Below are positions 21,773 to 33,484 of a stretch of DNA of 64,000 nt, piece after piece (the stretch's first letter is position 1; each line of letters starts with the position of its first letter). Made by a program: the position numbers and the translations under genes. Below the pieces are notes generated by a model. That model made no database searches, had not been told where the DNA came from, and saw only the letters and a program-made list of their open reading frames with translations. The stretch lies in assembly GCA_036245805.1 (NCBI GenBank), contig BTRK01000006.1, forward strand, positions 40,428,901 through 40,492,900. Reading direction: 5' to 3'. The DNA comes from Pristionchus mayeri (lineage: Eukaryota; Nematoda; Chromadorea; Rhabditida; Neodiplogasteridae).

Positions 21773-22737
21773 TTAGGTTGAACGGAAAGTCTTTATAAAC
21801 TATTTATTTCCCTTCTTCTGACAATAAAGCGCAAGAGCGAAATCAAATGTATGCATCATTGTTATCTACGACAAATCTAAAACATTCAGTCAACTTTTGA
21901 ATTCCCTCCTTATAGAACCCATCTCGGCGCGAATCAAAATATTGCTTGAGTGCGGCCTCGATCGCTCCACGGGAAGTGAAGGATCTCTGATCGAGATGAC
22001 GGGTCAGATCTGAGAACAACCAATAATCCGAGGGGGCAAGTCAGGAGAATACGGTGGATGAGGGAGAACCATCCAGCCATATTTCTGTGCCCTCCTATGG
22101 TGATTCTCATAGTAGACCCACTTCTCGTCCCCTGTTATGAGACGGTCCAACCATCGATCTCCAGCGTGAAGAGTGAGTAGAGAAAGGGAATCAAGCTGGT
22201 CTGGGGTCAATTCGTGGGGTATGAAACGGCCTAGCTTCTTCTTCTTGCCAATGGAGACCAAACCTTTTACGATGGTGCTTTGCGATACCCCAAGTGTGGC
22301 TGCCATGTCGCGGGTGCTTTGGAAAGGATCCGATTCCACTACGGCCCGTAGCGCATCCAAATCCAGCTCGGGTGGCCTCCAAGACCGGTCATGATCATCC
22401 TTGAAAAGGACTCCCTTCTCGAAGCGCTGGTACCAATTGCGTATGGTCTGGTAGTGAGGGGCATATGACTCGTAGACTTCAGTCAACTGACGTTCCGATT
22501 CCTTCATTGTAGTGTGAGAGAGGAATAAGAATAACAGAACGTTGCGGATGTGCAAGGCCGTGGGAACAAACATCGTGGTCTTACTAGTGCTAGAATGAAA
22601 GGAGGGGAATGGGGAGTTGTTGACCACATAGTCCCTTCGTCATGTGTTATTCACTAGAGGCGAGGGAACACCAAAGGTCTCCTGCACAGAGCAGTGATCC
22701 AGCAAATCAGTTTATAAAGACTTTCCGTTCAACCTAA
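21773..22737 (-). mobile_element. mariner-type element, decayed
   Basis: Flanking TA dinucleotides and terminal inverted repeats TTAGGTTGAACGGAAAGTCT / its reverse complement, extending to about 29 bp, at 21773 and 22737. About 965 bp, shorter than an intact mariner (about 1.3 kb), owing to an internal deletion in the transposase. It lies just downstream of the GT49 stop. Confidence 0.9.
22004..22627 (-). pseudogene. mariner transposase remnant
   Basis: Minus-strand frame beginning around MFVPTALHIRNVLLFLF. It has the N-terminal helix-turn-helix region ending IRNWYQRFEKG, a DLDALRAVVESDPFQSTRDM stretch, the first catalytic aspartate in TGDEKWVYYENH, then an abrupt jump to HPPYSPDLPP. The segment between, which should hold the second catalytic aspartate, is deleted. 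A one-base loss in the run of C bases after PDLPP shifts the frame, and the remaining C-terminal sequence continues in another frame towards the left end. It cannot be an active transposase. Confidence 0.85.
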
Positions 22738-22958
22738 TAGATTAGTAGAATAGAAGAGCATGTACCATTTCCCTAATTCTTTTAACATTACTTGATAATT
22801 ACTGTGTAGGTGGTCAAATGAATGTCAAAATATCGCAATTGTTCTCGCTTTGCGAATTAGTGCAAAAAAGATTAGCACTCTGGCGGGATCATACATTGAA
22901 CAGGTACTATTGATCTAGTTCATATGTTTCACCAAATGATATTCAGTTATCATAAAAT

Positions 22959-23042
22959 AGCAAAACAGCCAGGTCAAGTGAATGTCTATGGGAGAGTTTC
23001 TGATTGGTAACCCATAGACTCCGGACCGTGACTGTTCTGTCA
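22959..23042 (+). ncRNA. conserved hairpin upstream of tRNA unit
   Basis: Same conserved sequence as at 15989. The stem GTCTATGGG / CCCATAGAC is invariant; the loop has one change (GGAGAGTTT for GGAGGGTTT). Confidence 0.4.
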
Positions 23043-23267
23043 TTCACTCTCTTCTTTTCGCTGATATACTAGAGAGAATGCACTCGTTCTAGTCGCGCCG
23101 GGGAAGAGACGAACAGAGATGAGAAAGACGTTGATAGAGGGTAGGATTGCACAACGTTACATTCTTCTCCCTACTCTTGTTGATTTCACTGTGTTGTTAT
23201 CGGAATAAAAAGCTAATCTCTAAAGTGCAAAAGATTCCTAACGATTTCCTGAGAACAGAAAAGTTTA

Positions 23268-23287
23268 TGGAGGCATGGGGAATTGAA
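23268..23287 (-). pseudogene. tRNA-Ala 3' stub
   Basis: Only the last 20 nt of a minus-strand tRNA-Ala remain (TGGAGGCATGGGGAATTGAA); the rest is replaced by unrelated sequence. In the other units a whole gene sits here. Confidence 0.8.
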
Positions 23288-23518
23288 GAGACATCTGAGC
23301 CTGGATAAGGAAAGCTTCTCTCATAAAATCGTGGAGTTTATGTTCGCACCCATGTAGTGGGCACCCTATCTAGGCTCATATCTCACTATGGAAATACGGT
23401 TGAGAAAGCATTGAAGATCACTCGCCCTTTATCACTTTAGCCTTTGTTCTCACTCTCAATGCTACCGCACTCTTGATTTTTCCATTAAATGTGCTTAATT
23501 AGCTGTTTTCTCCATCAC

Positions 23519-23590
23519 GGGGACATAGCTCAGTGGTAGAGCGCTCGCTTAGCATGCGAGAGGGCTGGGGTTCAATTCCCCATGCCTCCA
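23519..23590 (+). tRNA. tRNA-Ala (AGC), variant acceptor
   Basis: 72 nt, AGC anticodon, intact boxes, but the acceptor starts GGGGACA. The G5 to A change leaves an A.C mismatch with position 68. It may be less stable or non-functional. Confidence 0.8.
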
Positions 23591-24042
23591 GAACATTCTT
23601 TATTTTTCGAAATATTTTGTTTTCATGATTACCAGTTATGAGAGTGATGTAATCTGATCTTTATGTATTAATCCTCCAACATTCGTGATGTTATTAAAAG
23701 AATGTATTGCCCAAGTTCGCAAGGGTAGGTGGCATGCAAAGAAGACAAAATTAAGTAAAAATTCAAATTTTATTATCGAAAATTGGCAGTATTCACACGA
23801 TCAAAGTACATACATACATGTATTATTATGTCGAAAATGGAACGGGACTAGTTGAGTTGAGATCACATGATAGAAGAGTAATCACCGTGCTAATACAAGT
23901 AATGTGAGATCATGTAAAAATATGTACACGTAAGACAGAGAATAGTGACTGATGTACGAAAAGAGGGCTCAAATCTTACGAACAATAAAAATACAAACAC
24001 ATCAATAATACAGAAGTCGGAAAGAGCCATTTACGAAGACTC

Positions 24043-25965
24043 CTAGGCGAATCTCAGAACGAGCACGCCCTTGTTGAGAGCCATCTCTGAGCACCTTAAA
24101 ATAAAATATCAAAGATCACATTGAGAAAGCTAAGTACACTGCGAACTATTCACTAATGGAAAATTTGGCATCACTGTTGTATTATGGAATACTTCTCATT
24201 CGACCTAGTAACCTTTGCAGGCAGTGAAAACACTACGAGTTTCGGGGAAAATACTTGTAAGATGAAAGATCAAAGATCATATTCGCCGCTCACCTTTGAT
24301 CTCCTGTATTTTCTTCTCAAGCACATTCATAGCGATCCATTTCGGCAGGTAGTGAAGGTCCACGACATCGTTATTGAGTTGCTCATTAAACCTCAAAGAT
24401 CATTTTCTTTAATTTGATCTTCCGTTTGGATGAATTGTCTAGGGCGATAACACAAGACACAATCACAGCGAAACATATTTTGACGTTATTTTTTTAATTT
24501 TTAAAATTAAAAATAAATCACTCACTTATTGCTCGTCTCCTCAAGTGCTCGCTCCGCAGCGCGTCTTGTGCAGTTACCAGATTTGAGCTCCTGGTAAATT
24601 CCCTTCATCTTCTCGCGGAAGTCGCCTCGTTTCTGAAAAGAAAAATTAATATTGTTATGTTCTTAATAAAATAAATATTCGTGCGCAATTCGGATAATTT
24701 TCTCTTCAATTACTACAAACTTTCGAATTGAGTGATAAGAGAGTGCTAAAATGGCCCGAATTTCGAAATCTATTCACCATGGTTCCTTCATTCCGGGTTA
24801 TCATCTGGTTTAGATTGATGAATCTCCTCTCCTGGGTCTCCTGGTCTCCCCTCCTCTTCTGCTCACCAGAATAGCTAGTTGAAGCCGCTATCGGCGCTAA
24901 AAATGCTAATTATTGATTGCTCATATATTGAGGGGTACGTCTGCTCTTTGTCCAATAATCTGTCCCTAAGAATTTCAAAGAAGAAGCGCAAAATGATGAC
25001 AGGTCGGGGCAAAGATAAAGACAAAGTTGCATCCCCGCCAATTTCAATGTGTGCCTATTACAGGTGGTGCTATAGCAGATTAAAAAAGGAAGTAAAATGA
25101 CTCACCACTCTGGTTGTGCTTCTTCTCAAATCTGCCCTGGGAGGTGTTCCTCTCTCCTCGCGAAGTCGAGGGGAGCGAGTGGCATTCGCTCGTCGATCTT
25201 CTCTTCTGGGGATGGGGAAGAGGACGAAGTGGGCCGCAATCGCTCGTCGTCCGCTTTCGCAGCTGGCCTGAAACAAATGAATAGCACTGACTATGAAGAG
25301 AATGAGGCAGAGTTCGTAATTTGGGCACCGAACCATACATAATCCTAGCTACCGTAACCCATATATTGAGGGGTACGTTAGCTAGGATACTGTATGAGTT
25401 TCATTCCGTACGCATTCTCGACCGGCTTGTCACGACTAGTTCATACCTGAATTGCTAGAGGGAGGAGAGGGCCTGCTTCTCTTCTTTCCTTGTACCGTAA
25501 TCCACTCAGAATCCTCGACTGGATTCGGAGGGGCGATAGCGAAGCACGTCATGGAGATAGAGGAAGTGTAACTGAATCGAAGAGATTGATCAAAGCGAGA
25601 ACGCGATCTAAGTGTGTGAGGAATATTGATCTAAGCGAAGACGTCTAAGTGGGAATATTGATCAAAGTGAGGAAAGGATAGTGCAAAAGAGTGATTAGGA
25701 AGGAAGATGAATGCTTACTTCCTAAGATAGAGAGATCGGAAGTGTCATGGCTATACGACCACTTCGGAAGATCTGATGTATCCGTCTTGCCTGTGTAACC
25801 CCTGACCATGCCCAGTGGCTGAGCTCGATGAAGAGGTGAGAGGGGAAGTACTGTAATTGGAAGAGCCATTGCAGAATGGATGCCGTAAATGAGACACTTG
25901 TTGGAACGAACGGGTGCCACTGACAAAATGACCGAGCTAAGGATTCTAATGCAAGGACAGTGCAC
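24043..25965 (-). pseudogene. DUF1771/Smr-domain gene, copy 1 (Smr core exon lost)
   Basis: Minus-strand exons in order: a Ser/Pro-rich exon with FAIAPPNPVEDSEWITV (about 25.5 kb), a Lys/Arg-rich segment near 25.1-25.3 kb, QKRRGDQETQERRFINLNQM (about 24.8 kb), KRGDFREKMKGIYQELKSGN continuing to RRAAERALEETSNK (about 24.6 kb; DUF1771-like helical repeat), FNEQLNNDVVDLHYLPKWIA (about 24.35 kb; the DLH start of an Smr domain), and CSEMALNKGVLVLRFA then stop at 24043. The Smr exon with the TGxGN loop, present in copy 2, is absent here: about 320 bp is missing near 24115. DUF1771-Smr proteins related to N4BP2 and the no-go-decay nuclease Cue2/NONU-1 are RNA or DNA endonucleases. The 5' exons and start are not resolved. 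Confidence 0.55.
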
Positions 25966-26109
25966 GAAGACCTGGGATTCTGTAGGAGAAGTATGCTGTA
26001 CCTTGGATACTGTAAGAGAAGCCTACTGTAGCTGGGGTACTGTATGAGAAGCCTCAACACCCTAATCTCCTGTTTTCTCTTGGAATAGAATTCAGAAATC
26101 TTTAGCATT

Positions 26110-27134
26110 TTTCCTTACCGCCACCCCCCCCCCTCCCTCCATTCTCATTCCCCCTTCGATCTCCTCCGATCTTCTGTAACACAAGTCTCCAATAAGATAT
26201 ACATTGGACAAGCGGCCACTCCTACCGCTCACGAGGCTCCATCCCCCTTTGTTGTTCGACACGATTCGGATGATCGACTTCCCCTCGTCTCTCGTTCCCC
26301 CCTAATCCTTTTATGTCGAACTCCAAATACCTTATTTTTGCTTTATCTGAAACATGGCTCTCTGATGATGATTGCGATGCGTTGCTATTGAGAGGACTCC
26401 CTGATTATTTCTTGTTTCGAGCTGATCGTGCAATTGGCAGAGGCGGGGGTGTTCTCCTCTTTGCGCATTCATCCCTTCTACCTGTTTTTGTTTCTAATTT
26501 CATCTCACCTGGTTTCGAATGCCTAACGGTTGATATATACTCAACCGACCCTTACACTCAATGCAATTCCCTCAGAATAATCGTGGTTTATCGTGCGCCT
26601 AATTCACCCTCTTCATCCCTTGATCCATTTCTTTCGTACTTAGATAATGCTTCAAGTTGTGCTTATCCATCGATCATTATTGGTGACTTCAATTATCCTT
26701 CGATTGATTGGGACTCATATTCCTCCTCTGTTCAATCCGTATCCCCTTTCTTGGATTTCGTAATTACGAAAACATTCCAGCAATTTGTTGATTTCCCGAC
26801 CCGCGGTACCAACACTCTTGATCTCATTTTGTGCAATTTCCCTATAATATCATCTGTCAAACCCGATATCCCTCTCTCTGACCATGTGGGCATAAGCTTC
26901 TCAGTTTCTTTCTCACCACCCCGGCAATTAAAAACTAATTTATCTAGGAATTATGCCTTAGCTGATTGGAAAATGATAAACTATCATATTTATGCTCACA
27001 ATTGGACAATGGCTCTTAGAAATAAAAACTCCACTGAAGCGTACCAATATTTTAGCGATGTCATAAATGATATATTAGACGCTTTTGTCCTCCTTAAGCG
27101 CCCTAGCTTGTCCTCGGGTTACCCAAAATTCTAG
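26110..27134 (+). mobile_element. LINE endonuclease-domain fragment
   Basis: The 273-residue frame 26313-27134 is a non-LTR retrotransposon apurinic-type endonuclease: ALSETWLSDDD, GRGGGVLLFAHSS, VVYRAPNSPSSS, IIIGDFNYPSIDWDSY, FPTRGTNTLDLILCN and PLSDHVGISF carry the conserved ETW, GDFN and SDH motifs. The reverse transcriptase that should follow is missing; the frame ends where foldback-type sequence begins. Upstream 26110-26312 is shared with the shorter relic at 52690, so the LINE was probably present before this block was duplicated. Confidence 0.85.
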
Positions 27135-27136
27135 CG

Positions 27137-27415
27137 CATGATGGTAGCTGTCTTTGGAAAAAAAGAACGACGCTCTATCTCAATTTTAAACGGATTTATG
27201 ATCATTTAAGTGAGCGCGATTTGACTGCCGAAAAGTAATAGTACCATGTTTGGCCTTCTGAATCTCGACGATGACGACAGTTATCGAAATTCTGACGACG
27301 CAGTTTGAAAGTTCATCATTTGAAATACTTGGTACCAAAATATTAGCCAGATACGAATTTGAATTTACCGCCGCTGAGTGCTCGATTCTCTCGCGATTCC
27401 TCTCATATGAGAGCG
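27137..27415 (+). repeat. partial arm of foldback family 2
   Basis: Matches 42174-42450 with moderate divergence, including TTTAAACGGATTTATGATCA and TTCTGAATCTCGACGATGAC. It stops at CTCTCATATGAGAG, where the satellite foldback begins. Confidence 0.8.
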
Positions 27416-27555
27416 TTTGCCTAAGAACCGAACAAAGGTTGGCACAGCAAAAAAAGTCGATTCTCTGATTTCGTGTCACTTGGGGTTCTCGAGGGTGCTG
27501 ATGACGATAGGCATACTCATTTTGCACATGAACCATCCGTTGGCTCCAGATGACG

Positions 27556-27953
27556 TTGCGTCGAATTCACATTTTCAGGCTTTCTACGGCTCAATGGAGC
27601 GCTAAAATTAGTCGAACAAGTTTTCTGTGGGTAGAATTTTATGACGAACAAGCCTGTGCAGTTCATTTGTTATTATTTTCTAATTGAAAAATTTAAAATT
27701 AAACTTCTCGCTGCCTAAATCCCGAGCTTAGAAAATGCATGGGTAGAACCGCAGTGACGAGGGGATTCCAAATCTATTATTTTATCGAATCCCGACATCA
27801 AAATTTTGAGAGAACTTATAAACAGTGCGCCATTTGAGCCCAATTTCGACTGTTTTCGTCCGATCTTCCTCCTTCATTTGACCTCAGGCCCTCTGGCAGT
27901 CGCCTCCTCTGCCTCACTCGCAAACCCCCTGGCATTTTCGGCTCTGTCTCAGT
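27556..27953 (+). repeat. foldback head region, copy 1
   Basis: Begins GTCGAATTCACATTTTCAGG and ends TCGGCTCTGTCTCAGTTTAG. Near-identical copies start near 28501, 29867 and 31586, and an inverted, more diverged copy spans 35576-35970. Confidence 0.9.
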
Positions 27954-28499
27954 TTAGAGGTCCCAAATCAAATTAGAGGTTCCAAAAAATCAAATTAGAG
28001 GTCCCAAATCAATTTAGAGGTTCCAAAAAATAGCTCGTCAAATTAGAGGTCCCAAATCAAATTAGAGGTTCCAAATCAATTTAGAGGTTCCAAAAAATAG
28101 CTCGTCAAATTAGAGGTTCCAAATCAATTTAGAGGTTCCAAAAAATAGCTCGTCAAATTAGAGGTTCCAAATCAATTTAGAGGTTCCAAAAAATAGCTCG
28201 TCAAATTAGAGGTTCCAAATCAATTTAGAGGTTCCAAAAAATAGCTCGTCAAATTAGAGGTCCCAAATCAAATTAGAGGTTCCAAAAAATAGCTCGTCAA
28301 ATTAGAGGTCCCAAATCAAATTAGAGGTTCCAAAAATTAGCTCGTCAAATTAGAGGTCCCAAATCAAATTAGAGGTTCCAAAAAATAACTCGTCAAATTA
28401 GAGGTCCCAAATCAAATTAGAGGTTCCAAAAATTAGCTCGTCAAATTAGAGGTCCCAAATCAAATTAGAGGTTCCAAAAAATAGCTCGTCAAATTAGAG
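27954..28499 (+). repeat. satellite array 1
   Basis: Alternation of a 19-nt unit (AAATTAGAGGTCCCAAATC, or a TTCC variant) and a 29-nt unit (AAATTAGAGGTTCCAAAAAA plus TAGCTCGTC), giving a 48-nt dimer. All units share TTAGAGGTYCCAAA. Confidence 0.95.
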
Positions 28500-29865
28500 T
28501 TGCGTCGAATTCACATTTTCAGGCTTTCTACGGCTCAATGGAGCGCTAAAATTAGTCGAACAAGTTTTCTGTGGGTAGAATTTTATGACGAACAAGCCTG
28601 TGCAGTTCATTTGTTATTATTTTCTAATTGAAAAATTTAAAATTAAACTTCTCGCTGCCTAAATCCCGAGCTTAGAAAATGCATGGGTAGAACCGCAGTG
28701 ACGAGGGGATTTCAAATCTATTATTTTATCGAATCCCGACATCAAAATTTTGAGAGAACTTATAAACAGTGCGCCATTTGAGCCCAATTTCGACTGTTTT
28801 CGTCCGATCTTCCTCCTTCATTTGACCTCAGGCCCTCTGGCAGTCGCCTCCTCTGCCTCACTCGCAAACCCCCTGGCATTTTCGGCTCTGTCTCAGTTTA
28901 GAGGTCCCAAATCAAATTAGAGGTTCCAAAAAATCAAATTAGAGGTTCATGTCAAATTAGAGGTCCCAAATCAATTTAGAGGTTCCAAAAAATAGCTCGT
29001 CAAATTAGAGGTCCCAAATCAAATTAGACGTTCCAAAAAATAGCTCGTCAAATTAGAGGTCCCAAATCAAATTAGAGGTTCCAAAAAATAGCTCGTCAAA
29101 TTAGAGGTTCCAAAAAATAGCTCGTCAAATTAGAGGTTCCAAATCAATTTAGAGGTTCCAAAAAATAGCTCGTCAAATTAGAGGTTCCAAATCAATTTAG
29201 AGGTTCCAAAAAATAGCTCGTCAAATTAGAGGTCCCAAATCAAATTAGAGGTTCCAAAAAATAGCTCGTCAAATTAGAGGTTCCAAAAAATAGCTCGTCA
29301 AATTAGAGGTCCCAAATCAATTTAGAGGTTCCAAAAAATAGCTCGTCAAATTAGAGGTCCCAAATCAAATTAGACGTTCCAAAAAATAGCTCGTCAAATT
29401 AGAGGTCCCAAATCAAATTAGAGGTTCCAAAAAATAGCTCGTCAAATTAGAGGTTCCAAAAAATAGCTCGTCAAATTAGAGGTTCCAAATCAATTTAGAG
29501 GTTCCAAAAAATAGCTCGTCAAATTAGAGGTTCCAAATCAATTTAGAGGTTCCAAAAAATAGCTCGTCAAATTAGAGGTTCCAAATCAATTTAGAGGTTC
29601 CAAAAAATAGCTCGTCAAATTAGAGGTCCCAAATCAAATTAGAGGTTCCAAAAAATAGCTCGTCAAATTAGAGGTCCCAAATCAAATTAGAGGTTCCAAA
29701 AATTAGCTCGTCAAATTAGAGGTCCCAAATCAAATTAGAGTTTCCAAAAAATAACTCGTCAAATTAGAGGTCCCAAATCAAATTAGAGGTTCCAAAAATT
29801 AGCTCGTCAAATTAGAGGTCCCAAATCAAATTAGAGGTTCCAAAAAATAGCTCGTCAAATTAGAG
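28500..29865 (+). repeat. head copy 2 plus satellite array 2
   Basis: 1,366-bp block: head 28501-28896, array to 29865. Part of the array repeats as a longer super-unit within the block (compare 28953-29220 with 29314-29540), so there is a second level of tandem order. Confidence 0.95.
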
Positions 29866-31584
29866 TTGCGTCGAATTCACATTTTCAGGCTTTCTACGGC
29901 TCAATGGAGCGCTAAAATTAGTCGAACAAGTTTTCTGTGGGTAGAATTTTATGACGAACAAGCCTGTGCAGTTCATTTGTTATTATTTTCTAATTGAAAA
30001 ATTTAAAATTAAACTTCTCGCTGCCTAAATCCCGAGCTTAGAAAATGCATGGGTAGAACCGCAGTGACGAGGGGATTTCAAATCTATTATTTTATCGAAT
30101 CCCGACATCAAAATTTTGAGAGAACTTATAAACAGTGCGCCATTTGAGCCCAATTTCGACTGTTTTCGTCCGATCTTCCTCCTTCATTTGACCTCAGGCC
30201 CTCTGGCAGTCGCCTCCTCTGCCTCACTCGCAAACCCCCTGGCATTTTCGGCTCTGTCTCAGTTTAGAGGTCCCAAATCAAATTAGAGGTTCCAAAAAAT
30301 CAAATTAGAGGTTCATGTCAAATTAGAGGTCCCAAATCAATTTAGAGGTTCCAAAAAATAGCTCGTCAAATTAGAGGTCCCAAATCAAATTAGACGTTCC
30401 AAAAAATAGCTCGTCAAATTAGAGGTCCCAAATCAAATTAGAGGTTCCAAAAAATAGCTCGTCAAATTAGAGGTTCCAAAAAATAGCTCGTCAAATTAGA
30501 GGTCCCAAATCAAATTAGAGGTTCCAAAAAATAGCTCGTCAAATTAGAGGTTCCAAAAAATAGCTCGTCAAATTAGAGGTTCCAAATCAATTTAGAGGTT
30601 CCAAAAAATAGCTCGTCAAATTAGAGGTTCCAAATCAATTTAGAGGTTCCAAAAAATAGCTCGTCAAATTAGAGGTTCCAAATCAATTTAGAGGTTCCAA
30701 AAAATAGCTCGTCAAATTAGAGGTTCCAAATCAATTTAGAGGTTCCAAAAAATAGCTCGTCAAATTAGAGGTTCCAAATCAATTTAGAGGTTCCAAAAAA
30801 TAGCTCGTCAAATTTGAGGTCCAAATCAAATTAGAGGTTCCAAAAAATAGCTCGTCAAATTAGAGGTCCCAAATCAAATTAGAGGTTCCAAAAATTAGCT
30901 CGTCAAATTAGAGGTCCCAAATCAAATTAGAGGTTCCAAAAAATAACTCGTCAAATTAGAGGTCCCAAATCAAATTAGAGGTTCCAAAAAATAGCTCGTC
31001 AAATTAGAGGTTCCAAATCAATTTAGAGGTTCCAAAAAATAGCTCGTCAAATTAGAGGTCCCAAATCAAATTAGAGGTTCCAAAAAATAGCTCGTCAAAT
31101 TAGAGGTCCCAAATCAAATTAGAGGTTCCAAAAAATAGCTCGTCAAATTAGAGGTCCCAAATCAAATTAGAGGTTCCAAAAATTAGCTCGTCAAATTAGA
31201 GGTCCCAAATCAAATTAGAGGTTCCAAAAAATAGCTCGTCAAATTAGAGGTCCCAAATCAAATTAGAGGTTCCAAAAAATAGCTCGTCAAATTAGAGGTC
31301 CCAAATCAAATTAGAGGTTCCAAAAAATAGCTCGTCAAATTAGAGGTCCCAAATCAAATTAGAGGTTCCAAAAATTAGCTCGTCAAATTAGAGGTCCCAA
31401 ATCAAATTAGAGGTTCCAAAAAATAGCTCGTCAAATTAGAGGTTCCAAATCAATTTAGAGGTTCCAAAAAATAGCTCGTCAAATTAGAGGTTCCAAATCA
31501 AATTAGAGGTTCCATGAAATAACTCGTCAAATTAGAGGTCCCAAATCAAATTAGAGGTTCCAAAAAATAGCTCGTCAAATTAGA
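29866..31584 (+). repeat. head copy 3 plus satellite array 3
   Basis: 1,719-bp block with the same organisation. The array is longer, with more 48-nt dimers near its end. Confidence 0.95.
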
Positions 31585-33458
31585 GTTGCGTCGAATTCAC
31601 ATTTTCAGGCTTTCTACGGCTCAATGGAGCGCTAAAATTAGTCGAACAAGTTTTCTGTGGGTAGAATTTTATGACGAACAAGCCTGTGCAGTTCATTTGT
31701 TATTATTTTCTAATTGAAAAATTAAAAATTAAACTTCTCGCTGACTAAATCCCGAGCTTAGAAAATGCATGGGTAGAACCGCAGTGACGAGGGGATTCCA
31801 AATCTATTATTTTATCGAATCCCGACATCAAAATTTTGAGAGAACTTATAAACAGTGCGCCATTTGAGCCCAATTTCGACTGTTTTCGTCCGATCTTCCT
31901 CCTTCATTTGACCTCAGGTCCTCTGGCAGTCGCCTCCTCTGCCTCACTCGCAAACCCCCTGGCATTTTCGGCTCTGTCTCAGTTTAGAGGTCCCAAATCA
32001 AATTAGAGGTTCCAAAAAATCAAATTAGAGGTTCATGTCAAATTAGAGGTCCCAAATCAATTTAGAGGTTCCAATAAATAGCTCGTCAAATTAGAGGTCC
32101 CAAATCAAATTAGAGGTTCCAAAAAATAGCTCGTCAAATTAGAGGTCCCAAATCAATTTAGAGGTTCCAATAAATAGCTCGTCAAATTAGAGGTCCCAAA
32201 TCAAATTAGAGGTTCCAAAAAATAGCTCGTCAAATTAGAGGTCCCAAATCAAATTAGAGGTTCCAAAAAATAGCTCGTCAAATTAGAGGTTCCAAAAAAT
32301 AGCTCGTCAAATTAGAGGTTCCAAAAAATAGCTCGTCAAATTAGAGGTCCCAAATCAAATTAGAGGTTCCAAAAAATAGCTCGTCAAATTAGAGGTTCCA
32401 AAAAATAGCTCGTCAAATTAGAGGTTCCAAATCAATTTAGAGGTTCCAAAAAATAGCTCGTCAAATTAGAGGTTCCAAATCAATTTAGAGGTTCCAAAAA
32501 ATAGCTCGTCAAATTAGAGGTTCCAAATCAATTTAGAGGTTCCAAAAAATAGCTCGTCAAATTAGAGGTTCCAAATCAATTTAGAGGTTCCAAAAAATAG
32601 CTCGTCAAATTAGAGGTTCCAAATCAATTTAGAGGTTCCAAAAAATAGCTCGTCAAATTAGAGGTTCCAAAAAATAGCTCGTCAAATTAGAGGTCCCAAA
32701 TCAAATTAGAGGTTCCAAAAAATAGCTCGTCAAATTAGAGGTCCCAAATCAAATTAGAGGTTCCAAAAAATAGCTCGTCAAATTAGAGGTCCCAAATCAA
32801 ATTAGAGGTTCCAAAAAATAGCTCGTCAAATTAGAGGTCCCAAATCAAATTAGAGGTTCCAAAAATTAGCTCGTCAAATTAGAGGTCCCAAATCAAATTA
32901 GAGGTTCCAAAAAATAGCTCGTCAAATTAGAGGTTCCAAATCAATTTAGAGGTTCCAAAAAATAGCTCGTCAAATTAGAGGTTCCAAATCAATTTAGAGG
33001 TTCCAAAAAATAGCTCGTCAAATTAGAGGTTCCAAATCAATTTAGAGGTTCCAAAAAATAGCTCGTCAAATTAGAGGTTCCAAATCAATTTAGAGGTTCC
33101 AAAAAATAGCTCGTCAAATTAGAGGTCCCAAATCAAATTAGAGGTTCCAAAAAATAGCTCGTCAAATTAGAGGTTCCAAATCAATTTAGAGGTTCCAAAA
33201 AATAGCTCGTCAAATTAGAGGTCCCAAATCAAATTAGAGGTTCCAAAAAATAGCTCGTCAAATTAGAGGTTCCAAATCAATTTAGAGGTTCCAAAAAATA
33301 GATCGTCAAATTAGAGGTTCCAAATCAATTTAGAGGTTCCAAAAAATAGCTCGTCAAATTAGAGGTTCCAAATCAATTTAGAGGTTCCAAAAAATAGCTC
33401 GTCAATTTAGAGGTTCCATGTCAATTTAGTGGTCCATACAAATTAGAGGTTCCAAATC
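31585..33458 (+). repeat. head copy 4 plus satellite array 4
   Basis: Head 31585-31981 has private changes (CTGACTAAAT for CTGCCTAAAT; AGGTCCTCTGG for AGGCCCTCTGG). The array ends in a few degenerate units near 33400-33458 before the loop. Confidence 0.95.
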
Positions 33459-33484
33459 TTTTTTGTAGTCAACTTTATATCGTT

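Noticed and set aside
27954..33458. CRISPR-like array
   Set aside because: Eukaryotic window; there are no unique spacers, and units are nested tandem repeats with variant lengths, as in satellite DNA.
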